Shown one piece after another: positions 1-5,015 of a stretch of DNA of 6,164 nucleotides. The position numbers and the translations under genes are program-made. Origin of the DNA: SXPK01 sp041168165 (lineage in GTDB: Bacteria > Planctomycetota > UBA1135 > UBA2386); assembly GCA_041168165.1 (NCBI GenBank), contig JBEELK010000080.1, forward strand, positions 1 to 6,164, in the 5' to 3' direction. Numbering within the stretch: the first letter of the stretch is position 1; every line of letters begins with the position of its first letter. A model generated the notes under the pieces. It worked only from the letters and a program-made list of their open reading frames with translations. It did not search any database and was not told where the DNA came from.

Positions 1-91
1 CGCACGCGCCGATCGCAACGGCCAGCGCGCGGAACCAAACCCGATTGTTGAGCAGCGCGGACACGGCGGAGGTCGCAATGGCGCGCTGCAC
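1..91 (-). CDS. Possible 5' end of an exported or membrane protein (partial, runs off the left edge)
   Basis: One minus-strand frame reads from a GTG at 91 to the window edge without a stop. It gives about 30 residues: a short polar stretch (QRAIATSAVS), then LLNNRVWFR and the hydrophobic run ALAVAIGAC. This resembles the n- and h-regions of a signal peptide, possibly with a lipoprotein-type Cys. A second in-frame GTG at 64 would give a more compact signal sequence. A GGAGG lies at 105-109, but its 13-nt spacing to the GTG at 91 is long. The frame stays open upstream into the 3' end of the phosphatase gene, so openness alone is weak support in this GC-rich DNA. No family can be named. The region could equally be non-coding. 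Confidence 0.28.
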   Translation of the reverse strand, partial: MQRAIATSAVSALLNNRVWFRALAVAIGAC

Positions 92-179
92 GCGTGTGCC
101 GGAACCTCCGACAGCATCGAGCGAATGGGCGCAGAGACTCCTTGCTCTGAGCCGGCGATTCCTCACGCGGCGAGCGCAG

Positions 180-203
180 AAAAATCCGCGCGACAGGGCG
201 CCG
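180..203 (-). terminator. Weak intrinsic terminator candidate after the phosphatase gene
   Basis: Just after the phosphatase stop, on the minus strand, a short GC-rich imperfect hairpin (187-203, about five pairs with one bulged G) is followed by GA and five T residues (minus-strand copy of 180-184). It is in the right place to end the Nudix-LOG-phosphatase transcript. The stem is short and imperfect, so this is only a candidate. The rest of 1-216 shows nothing else clear apart from the possible gene start near 91. Confidence 0.35.
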
Positions 204-216
204 TTACGAGATTGGG

Positions 217-993
217 TCAGCCGTCGAACAGACTCCGCGCCCGAGCCACAGATCCCACACGCGCCGCAGCGAACGCCGAGAACCGCGGCATCCGCCGGTT
301 CATCGCGACCGATGCGTGGCCGGGAGCCCAAACCTCGCCTCCAGCAGCCCGCACCAGAGCCGCGCCGGCGGCCACGTCCCACTCACTCTTGTTCCACACC
401 GTCCACGTCGCGTCAGCGGCGCCCGCGGCGACGAGCGCGAGCTTGTAGGCCACGGAGCTGATCGACAGCACTTCGATGTCGTCCCGCTGCGTCCACTCCG
501 ACCACGCGCCCACGCGCAATTCGGAGCGGCTGGCGAGCACGCGCAGCGAGGACGACGGCGACACGAACGGCAACCGCGGCAGGCCTTCGACGTGCAGCCC
601 CACGTCGCGACCGCCCGTCACCGTGACACCAGAAGCAGGGTTGCACACGCCGCCGAGCACTGGCTCGCCATCTTCGACGAGCGCGATCGAGATCGCGTAT
701 TCAGGCCGACCCGCGACGAAGCTCTTCGTGCCGTCGATCGGATCGACGATCCAAACGCGGCGACACGAAAGCCGCGCGGGATCATCGACGGTCTCCTCCG
801 AGAGCCAGCCCTCGCCGGGCTCGGGCAACATCGTGCGCAACAAGTCATCGAGCTCGCGGTCCGCGGCCGTGACCGGCCCGTGCCCTTCCTTGATCGTGTA
901 CTCGACCCTGCCGCCCATGTGCCGTCGCAGCGCCGTCGCAGCCGCGTCGAGCGCGCGCTGCAGTCGATCGAAGTCGCGCGCGCGTTCGCTCAT
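217..993 (-). CDS. Inositol monophosphatase / CysQ-like phosphatase
   Basis: This 258-residue protein belongs to the Mg2+- and Li+-sensitive inositol monophosphatase superfamily. Members remove a phosphate from inositol monophosphate, from 3'-phosphoadenosine 5'-phosphate (CysQ type) or from related small molecules in the cytoplasm. The metal-binding signatures are visible in order: PVTAADRE (residues 40-47), LSEET (64-68, the family's metal-binding Glu motif), WIVDPIDGTKSF (81-92, metal ligands D84 and D87) and EWDVAAGAALV (204-214, D206 as the last ligand). The length fits a complete enzyme. The PVTAAD segment and SEE motif resemble E. coli CysQ, but other parts look more like generic IMPases, so the substrate is not assigned. 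The ATG start overlaps the stop of the LOG gene by four bases (ATGA, 990-993) and there is no well-spaced Shine-Dalgarno, which suggests translational coupling. The family call is secure and the substrate is open. Confidence 0.93.
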   Translation of the reverse strand: MSERARDFDRLQRALDAAATALRRHMGGRVEYTIKEGHGPVTAADRELDDLLRTMLPEPGEGWLSEETVDDPARLSCRRVWIVDPIDGTKSFVAGRPEYAISIALVEDGEPVLGGVCNPASGVTVTGGRDVGLHVEGLPRLPFVSPSSSLRVLASRSELRVGAWSEWTQRDDIEVLSISSVAYKLALVAAGAADATWTVWNKSEWDVAAGAALVRAAGGEVWAPGHASVAMNRRMPRFSAFAAARVGSVARARSLFDG

Positions 994-1610
994 GCGGTGC
1001 CGCCGCCGCGTTCCTCGCGCAGACTTTCGTGCGGCGGCGTTGGGCCCGAAGTGCGCGCGTGAACGACTTGCTCGATGGCTTCCTCGGGCGTGTTCGCGAC
1101 CGTGTAGATGCCGCGGTAGTGCGACTGGATGAAGCCCTGCTCGAAGCCGCGTTCGAGCATCGTCAGCATCGGGTCCCAGTAGCCCTTGGTGTTGAGCAGC
1201 ACGACCGGCTTGTGGTGAAAGCCGAGCTGCTTGAACGACAGGATCTCCAACACCTCTTCCATCGTGCCGAGGCCGCCCGGCAGCACGACGTAGGCATCGC
1301 CGTTCTCATCGAGGCCGCGCTTTCGCGTGCGCATGTCGGTGACCGACTCCATCTCGCGCGTGTGCGGGCAGTGCACGTTCTTGTCGACGAACATCTGCAG
1401 GATCACTCCGCGCATCGCGCCGCCGCGCGCGCGCGCGCCGCGCGAAACCGCGCCCATGAGGCCGAAGCGACCGCCGCCCCACACCAACTCGAAGCCGTGG
1501 TCCGCGATCAAGAAGCCGAGGCGCTCCGCGGGCGCGAAGTAGTCCGCGTGGATCCGTTCGCTCGATGAGGCGTAGACAGTGACGCGGAACGGACGTTCCT
1601 CTGGGCGCAT
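990..1610 (-). CDS. LOG-family protein (nucleoside 5'-monophosphate phosphoribohydrolase, TIGR00730-like)
   Basis: Members of the Lonely Guy family cleave the N-glycosidic bond of AMP or cytokinin riboside 5'-monophosphate, releasing base and ribose 5-phosphate. This protein has the whole signature. Numbered from the ATG at 1610, there is a Rossmann-like start RVTVYASSS (about 9-17), a GGGRFGLMG loop (45-53), MRTRKRG (93-99) carrying the conserved Arg and Lys, and PGGLGTMEE (111-119), which is the PGGxGTxxE motif with the catalytic Glu. About 206 residues is a normal length. I prefer the ATG at 1610 because it puts the first strand near the N-terminus. An in-frame GTG at 1634 would add eight residues, and neither has an obvious ribosome-binding site. 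The stop overlaps the next gene's start by ATGA, and the Nudix gene ends about 60 bases upstream, so the three are probably cotranscribed. Many bacterial LOG proteins were once annotated as lysine decarboxylases, which would be wrong here. Confidence 0.93.
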   Translation of the reverse strand: MRPEERPFRVTVYASSSERIHADYFAPAERLGFLIADHGFELVWGGGRFGLMGAVSRGARARGGAMRGVILQMFVDKNVHCPHTREMESVTDMRTRKRGLDENGDAYVVLPGGLGTMEEVLEILSFKQLGFHHKPVVLLNTKGYWDPMLTMLERGFEQGFIQSHYRGIYTVANTPEEAIEQVVHARTSGPTPPHESLREERGGGTA

Positions 1611-1671
1611 CCGCGCATGCGACTGCAGCGGCACAGCGCGCGCAAGCTGCGCGCATCCGGCACGACGGATC

Positions 1672-2232
1672 TCAGTCGGACGCGCGCTTCGACTCGGCCG
1701 CGAGATAGCGATCGAGCATCACGAGCCCGCACCACGACATGCCGTCGCCGCACGCTTGCTCGACCAGCAGCTTGCGCGCCTCGGCGAGCGGCATGCGATG
1801 CACGGTGATCTGCTCGCTCGGCTCGAGTTCTTGGTGATCGAAGCTGAGGTCCTTGGCGACGAAGTAGTGGCAGATCTCGGTCGACAGGCCCTTGTAGGGC
1901 GAGAACCGACCGATGGGGATCCAGGTCTTGGCGACGAGGCCCGCTTCTTCGTGCAGTTCCTTCTGCGCAACTTGCAGCGGCGTCTCGCCAGCCTTCATGC
2001 CGCCGATCGGGAACTCCCAGTAGTCGCCGCCGAGCAGGTAGCGGTACTCGCGAACGAGCGCCGTGGTGCCGTCGTCGAACAGCGGGATCACGCCGCACGA
2101 GCCCGGCATGTCGATGTAGTAGTAGACCCCCTCGCTGCCGTCCGCCTGGGTGTAGCGATCCTTGCAGTAGAGGTGCCACTGGTTCTGCACGAGCACTTCG
2201 CGGTGCAGACGTTGGAACGGGCGGCGGGTCAT
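1672..2232 (-). CDS. Nudix hydrolase, ADP-ribose pyrophosphatase-like
   Basis: This 186-residue Nudix enzyme would hydrolyse a nucleoside diphosphate linked to another moiety (X), most likely ADP-ribose or a nucleotide sugar. The Nudix box is complete at residues 77-99: G77, five residues, E83, seven residues, then KELHEEAGL. The usual Arg of REUxEE is a conservative Lys91, and the metal-binding Glu residues E92, E95 and E96 are present. Before it lies YRYLLGGDYWEFPIGG, typical of the ADP-ribose pyrophosphatase subgroup. After it comes RFSPYKGLSTE (109-119), resembling the loop that gives that subgroup its specificity. The ATG at 2232 is chosen because a purine-rich AAAGAGA lies at suitable spacing, while an in-frame GTG at 2253 has no ribosome-binding site. 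The gene follows a tRNA terminator, so it probably has its own promoter, though I could not identify one. It is first in the run Nudix-LOG-phosphatase. Confidence 0.93.
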   Translation of the reverse strand: MTRRPFQRLHREVLVQNQWHLYCKDRYTQADGSEGVYYYIDMPGSCGVIPLFDDGTTALVREYRYLLGGDYWEFPIGGMKAGETPLQVAQKELHEEAGLVAKTWIPIGRFSPYKGLSTEICHYFVAKDLSFDHQELEPSEQITVHRMPLAEARKLLVEQACGDGMSWCGLVMLDRYLAAESKRASD

Positions 2233-2240
2233 CGCGGCTG

Positions 2241-2247
2241 TCTCTTT
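2241..2247 (-). promoter_or_regulatory. Ribosome-binding site deciding the Nudix start
   Basis: On the minus strand the purine run AAAGAGA lies about nine bases before the ATG at 2232. No such run precedes the alternative in-frame GTG at 2253, and this supports the shorter protein. The match to the anti-Shine-Dalgarno is modest. Confidence 0.5.
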
Positions 2248-2305
2248 GGTCACGCAGTCGAGATCGGCAGACCGATGGTCGCGCCCGAATGCACAGGCGA
2301 GCTCG

Positions 2306-2342
2306 AAACGAAAACGGCCCGACCGCGTGAGCAGCCGAGCCG
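2306..2342 (-). terminator. Intrinsic terminator of the tRNA-Gln unit
   Basis: Four bases after the encoded CCA of tRNA-Gln(CUG), the minus strand forms a 12-bp stem with three G-U pairs. The arms are CGGCTCGGCTGC (2331-2342) and GCGGTCGGGCCG (2315-2326), closed by a TCAC loop. TTTT follows directly, then CG and TTT. This is a textbook rho-independent terminator and separates the tRNA unit from the Nudix operon. Confidence 0.88.
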
Positions 2343-2346
2343 TAAG

Positions 2347-2420
2347 TGGTTACCCCGCAAGGATTTGAACCTTGACAAACAGAATCAGAATCTGTTGTGC
2401 TACCGTTACACCACGGGGCA
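2347..2420 (-). tRNA. tRNA-Gln (anticodon CUG)
   Basis: The minus strand folds into a full cloverleaf. The acceptor stem is TGCCCCG with CGGGGTA. The D-arm contains GTG-TAACGGTA-GCAC. The anticodon stem ACAGA/TCTGT encloses the loop TTCTGAT, giving anticodon CUG, which reads CAG (Gln). A four-base variable region is followed by the T-arm stem CAAGG/CCTTG with loop TTCAAAT. The discriminator is A and the 3' CCA is encoded (2347-2349), so the gene is 74 bases with CCA. The U1-A72 first pair is typical of bacterial tRNA-Gln. It lies 59 bases downstream of a second tRNA-Gln and just upstream of an intrinsic terminator. Whether it is charged directly by GlnRS or through GatCAB cannot be told here. 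Confidence 0.96.
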
Positions 2421-2479
2421 GCAACCAGGAGTCTTCGATCGGAAAGAACGGCCCTAAACCTCAGCCAATGCTGGAGTTT

Positions 2480-2555
2480 TGGTTACCCCGGCTGGACTCG
2501 AACCAGCAACCAACAGGACCAAAACCTGCTGTGCTACCAATTACACCACGGGGTA
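2480..2555 (-). tRNA. tRNA-Gln (anticodon UUG)
   Basis: The minus strand gives a complete cloverleaf. The acceptor stem is TACCCCG with CGGGGTA. The D-arm is GTG-TAATTGGTA-GCAC. The anticodon stem GCAGG/CCTGT (one G-U pair) encloses TTTTGGT, giving anticodon UUG, which reads CAA (Gln). A five-base variable region is followed by the T-arm stem GCTGG/CCAGC with loop TTCGAGT. The discriminator is A and CCA is encoded (2480-2482), making 76 bases in total. It is the promoter-proximal member of a pair with tRNA-Gln(CUG). The two share nearly the same acceptor and D-arm sequence but differ in the anticodon arm, T-arm and loop lengths. This points to an old duplication or parallel constraint rather than a recent copy. 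Confidence 0.96.
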
Positions 2556-2568
2556 GTGGAGGGCGGGG

Positions 2569-2596
2569 AGGATAGCAACTCACCGGACGATGTCCA
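2569..2596 (-). promoter_or_regulatory. Candidate sigma70-type promoter of the tRNA-Gln pair
   Basis: On the minus strand a -35-like TGGACA (2591-2596, one mismatch from TTGACA) is followed after 16 bases by TATCCT (2569-2574), a four-of-six match to TATAAT. The -10 box ends 13 bases before the first base of tRNA-Gln(UUG), which would give a very short 5' leader, as expected for tRNA operons. It sits in the gap between cinA and the tRNA. No transcript data support it. Confidence 0.55.
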
Positions 2597-2606
2597 CGGG
2601 TTGGAT

Positions 2607-2656
2607 GCCCAGTTAGCGCGGGAGAACCCGGCGACCGCCCCGCGGGATTGCTGGGC
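2607..2656 (-). other. Nested hairpin just after the cinA stop (no T-tract)
   Basis: Directly after the cinA stop codon the minus strand can form an outer GCCCAG/CTGGGC stem (2651-2656 with 2607-2612) enclosing an inner CGCGGG/CCCGCG stem (second arm 2617-2622). A small GCG/CGC helix lies inside that. No run of T follows, so it is not a standard intrinsic terminator. It could protect the mRNA 3' end or pause polymerase, but GC-rich DNA produces such pairings by chance. Confidence 0.35.
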
Positions 2657-3907
2657 TCAGCGCACGTGGCGCAGGACCGCCGCGAGCAACTCGATCGCGC
2701 CCCGCTCGCGCAGGAACTCGCGGCCCAGGTCGGGGAACCGTAGCGTCCAGGTCGTGACCGCCCCATCGAGGCAAAGCCCGAAGCAGATCGTGCCGACCGG
2801 CTTCTCCGCGGTGCCGCCGCCGGGCCCTGCGACGCCGCTCACGGAAAGCCCGAGCCGCGCCCCGAGACGATTGCACGCGCCGCGCGCCATCGCGGCGGTC
2901 ACTTCCTCGGACACGGCGCCGTGCCGCTGCAGTAGCAAAGGGTCGACAGAGAGGGCCGTGACCTTGACGTCGTTGGCGTAGCTGACGACGGAGCCCAAGA
3001 ACACGGCCGAGACGCCGGGCACTTCGCCGAGCTTTGCGGAGAACAGGCCCGCGGTGCACGACTCGGCCGCCGCGACCGTGACCTTCTTGGCGAGGAGGCG
3101 CTGCACCGCGAGTTCGGCGAGCGTCGCCTCGCCCTCCGCGAGCAGCCAATCGCCGAGGAGCGGCCGGATCTGGGCCGCGGTGTCCTCGCACGAACGCAGC
3201 GCCGCCGCGCGATCGCGACCGCGCGCGACGATGCGGATCGTCAACAGGCCGCCGCTCGCGGTCACGCCGACGACGGGCTCGCGCCCCGCGCGCATGAACG
3301 GCTCGATGCGCTCGCCGAGCAGCGCTTCGCTGGGGCCGAGCACGAGCAGGCACTGCTGCGCAATCGGCTCCAGGCCAGGTTGGGCCGAAAGCCACGGCAC
3401 GAGGTGATCCTCGGCGAGCTTCTTCATCTCGCGCGGCACGCCAGGGAACGCAAACAACTCGGCGTTGCAGAGGCGCACCAAGAACGCAGGCGCCGTGCCG
3501 ACCGGGTTCGCGAGCACGCGAGCGCCCTTGGGGAACTCCGCTTGCCGGCGATTGCTGTCCGGGATCGGACGATTGCGCGCGCGAAGGTAGTCCAAGATCG
3601 CTTGCCACGACGGCGCGTCGAACCACAACGGGCCGCCCGCGATCGCCGCCGCGACGTCGCGCGTGCGATCGTCGAGCGTCGGCCCGAGCCCGCCGGTGGC
3701 GACGACGAGGTCCGCGCGCGTGCATGCATCGCGCATCGCGGCTTCGAGCAGCACGGGGTCGTCGCCGACCACCGTGAAGCGCGCGACCGCGACGCCGTGA
3801 CGTTCGAGCAGTTGCGCAAGCCAGCGCGCGTTGGTGTCGAGGTTGGATCCGTGGATCAACTCATCGCCGATCGACAGGATCTCCGCGGTGCGCAGGGCAT
3901 CGCTCAT
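2657..3907 (-). CDS. cinA: CinA: MoCF/COG1058 domain fused to nicotinamide-nucleotide amidase
   Basis: This 416-residue protein has the full two-module CinA architecture. The N-terminal MoaB/Mog-like COG1058 domain shows EILSIGDELIHG (9-20), NLDTNARWLAQLL (22-34) and ATGGLGPTLDDRTRDV (70-85). In characterised CinA proteins this module is an ADP-ribose pyrophosphatase. A middle segment (about 175-260) links to the C-terminal PncC-type domain, which deamidates nicotinamide mononucleotide. That domain is recognised by AAESCTAGLFSAKL (280-293), SVVSYANDVK (306-315), HGAVSEEV (329-336) and SVSGVAGPGGGTAEKPVGT (355-373). About 415 residues is the usual length for full-length CinA. The start is the ATG at 3907, where the MoCF homology begins. 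It overlaps the tatC stop by ATGA (3904-3907) and lacks a clear Shine-Dalgarno, so translation is probably coupled to tatC. The frame stays open far upstream inside tatC, but that extension is not homologous and is rejected. The link to competence is historical and not implied here. Confidence 0.95.
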   Translation of the reverse strand: MSDALRTAEILSIGDELIHGSNLDTNARWLAQLLERHGVAVARFTVVGDDPVLLEAAMRDACTRADLVVATGGLGPTLDDRTRDVAAAIAGGPLWFDAPSWQAILDYLRARNRPIPDSNRRQAEFPKGARVLANPVGTAPAFLVRLCNAELFAFPGVPREMKKLAEDHLVPWLSAQPGLEPIAQQCLLVLGPSEALLGERIEPFMRAGREPVVGVTASGGLLTIRIVARGRDRAAALRSCEDTAAQIRPLLGDWLLAEGEATLAELAVQRLLAKKVTVAAAESCTAGLFSAKLGEVPGVSAVFLGSVVSYANDVKVTALSVDPLLLQRHGAVSEEVTAAMARGACNRLGARLGLSVSGVAGPGGGTAEKPVGTICFGLCLDGAVTTWTLRFPDLGREFLRERGAIELLAAVLRHVR

Positions 3908-4914
3908 GTTGCGGCGGCAGCTGGCGGGTCGATCGGGACTTCGTGGCGCTTGCCGCGCGACGTGAGCACGAGCCCAAGGAGGTAGAGCAACAACGTCGGC
4001 CCCGCCATCAGCAGCATGCTGAACGGGTCCGGCGGCGTGATCACCGCGGAGATCACAAAGATCGCCAGCACAATGCCGCGCCAGTTGTTGGCGAGCGTCG
4101 CGTGCCGCACGAGTCCGACGCGCTGCAGCGCGACCATGACCATCGGCAACTGAAACACGATGCCCAACGCCGCGGTCATCGTGAACAACAGCGTGAAGTA
4201 CTGGCTCACGCCGAGCAGCGCGGAGACCTGATCGGTCTTCATCATGCGCACGAGCCAACCAAGGCCGTAGGGGACCGCGTAGAAGTAGCCGAACAACACG
4301 CCCGTGGTCAGCAGCACCATCGCGAACGGGAAGTAGCGGTGAAACACCTTGCGCTCCTTCTCGTAGAGGCCCGCCGCGACGAAGGCCCACGCTTGCCAGA
4401 TGACCACCGGCGAGGCCATCACGAATGCGAACACGAAGGACGCCATCATGAACGTCCAGAAGTCGTCGAGGCCGCCGATTGCGACCAGCGTGTACGGCAC
4501 CGGAAATCCCGTTTTGTCCGGCAGCAGCGCCGGCCACGGGAACTCGCCGGCGAGGATCGTCTCGCCGTACTTGCGGCAGTTCGCGAGGAACTCGACGCCG
4601 AAGTCCGCATCGAGCACGCCTGCGGCTTCGCGCTGCTCCAGCATCGCAACGTGGTCGAGGAAGGCCTGCCGCCACAGGATGCGATAGGGCTCGGTGATGA
4701 TGCCCTGGACCTCGTCGTGGAACGGCAGCATCGCGGCGACCGCGATCACGAGCGCGAGCACGGACCGGAACAGTCGCTTGCGCAACTCGTCCAGGTGGTC
4801 GCCAAACGCCATGCGCGGCAACTCTTCTGGCTCGGCATAGGCCTCGCGGATTCTGGGATCGTCAAGCGCGACCATCGGGCGGCGCACGATAGCCCCACCG
4901 CGAGCGTGCGCCAT
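3904..4914 (-). CDS. tatC: Sec-independent protein translocase TatC (enlarged first periplasmic loop)
   Basis: TatC is the multi-spanning inner-membrane core of the Tat receptor that recognises twin-arginine signal peptides and exports folded proteins. Family marks in this 336-residue protein, numbered from ATG 4914, are: FGDHLDELRKRL (37-48) before the first membrane helix (about 51-65); a second helix near 155-170 running into PVVIWQAWAFVAAGLYEKERK (169-189), with the conserved cytoplasmic-loop Glu in YEKER; and ITPPDPFSM (292-300) near the last helices. The helix-4 region has FQLP where E. coli has FEVP, a common variant. The first periplasmic loop is about 55 residues longer than in E. 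coli TatC (258 residues) and holds a single Cys (113). ATG 4914 is chosen because GAGG lies six bases upstream. An in-frame GTG at 4962 falls inside the preceding terminator stem. The stop overlaps cinA by ATGA. TatA and TatB are not in the window. Confidence 0.96.
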   Translation of the reverse strand: MAHARGGAIVRRPMVALDDPRIREAYAEPEELPRMAFGDHLDELRKRLFRSVLALVIAVAAMLPFHDEVQGIITEPYRILWRQAFLDHVAMLEQREAAGVLDADFGVEFLANCRKYGETILAGEFPWPALLPDKTGFPVPYTLVAIGGLDDFWTFMMASFVFAFVMASPVVIWQAWAFVAAGLYEKERKVFHRYFPFAMVLLTTGVLFGYFYAVPYGLGWLVRMMKTDQVSALLGVSQYFTLLFTMTAALGIVFQLPMVMVALQRVGLVRHATLANNWRGIVLAIFVISAVITPPDPFSMLLMAGPTLLLYLLGLVLTSRGKRHEVPIDPPAAAAT

Positions 4915-4920
4915 CGGCGA

Positions 4921-4924
4921 CCTC
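4921..4924 (-). promoter_or_regulatory. Ribosome-binding site deciding the tatC start
   Basis: GAGG on the minus strand lies six bases before the ATG at 4914, which is good Shine-Dalgarno spacing. Neither the upstream in-frame GTG (4962) nor the downstream ATG (4875) has a comparable site. Confidence 0.65.
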
Positions 4925-4939
4925 GAAGCGAGTGGGCAG

Positions 4940-4983
4940 AAAACGACGCGGGCCTCGACCACCCATGTGGTCGAGGCCCGCGC
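4940..4983 (-). terminator. Strong intrinsic terminator after the coiled-coil protein gene
   Basis: A perfect 15-bp inverted repeat has arms 4948-4962 (GCGGGCCTCGACCAC) and 4967-4981, separated by a four-base loop. One more C-G pair and a G-T pair extend the stem. On the minus strand it is followed by GTCGTTTT. It lies about 35 bases after the stop at 5016 and would end the upstream transcript. On the plus strand no T-run follows, so it looks unidirectional. tatC starts 26 bases beyond it, so either tatC has a promoter close to or inside this element, or readthrough feeds it. Confidence 0.85.
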
Positions 4984-5015
4984 AGAGTCGAATCGCGGCG
5001 AGGAACCGCGCTACG

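Noticed and set aside
316..1062. Long plus-strand frame over the phosphatase gene
   Set aside because: Arg/Ala-rich, no recognisable motif, and antisense to a gene with intact IMPase metal motifs.
2263..2276. Small ATCGG/CCGAT hairpin in the Nudix leader as a riboswitch or operator
   Set aside because: A five-base palindromic stem in GC-rich DNA is likely by chance, and no conserved riboswitch motif is seen.
1579..2457. Plus-strand 292-codon frame across the Nudix gene and into a tRNA
   Set aside because: It is antisense to the Nudix enzyme and its C-terminal part is translated tRNA-Gln sequence, so it is not a gene.
2347..2555. Pair of similar sequences read as a direct repeat or attachment site
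   Set aside because: The similarity is fully explained by two tRNA-Gln genes. No integrase or fragment of a tRNA 3' end duplicated elsewhere is visible.
2372..2575. Short plus-strand frames with repeated RLDSNQQ/KDLNLDKQNQN-like text
   Set aside because: These come from reading the tRNA-Gln genes in antisense and are a common false protein call near tRNA genes.
3908..4675. Upstream extension of the cinA frame by about 256 codons
   Set aside because: It lies wholly inside tatC in another frame, is Arg- and Ala-rich with no homology, and CinA homology begins exactly at ATG 3907. Long open shadow frames are expected in GC-rich DNA.
4948..4981. Perfect inverted repeat as an operator or insertion-element end
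   Set aside because: Its position just after a stop codon and the following T-rich run on the minus strand are better explained by an intrinsic terminator.
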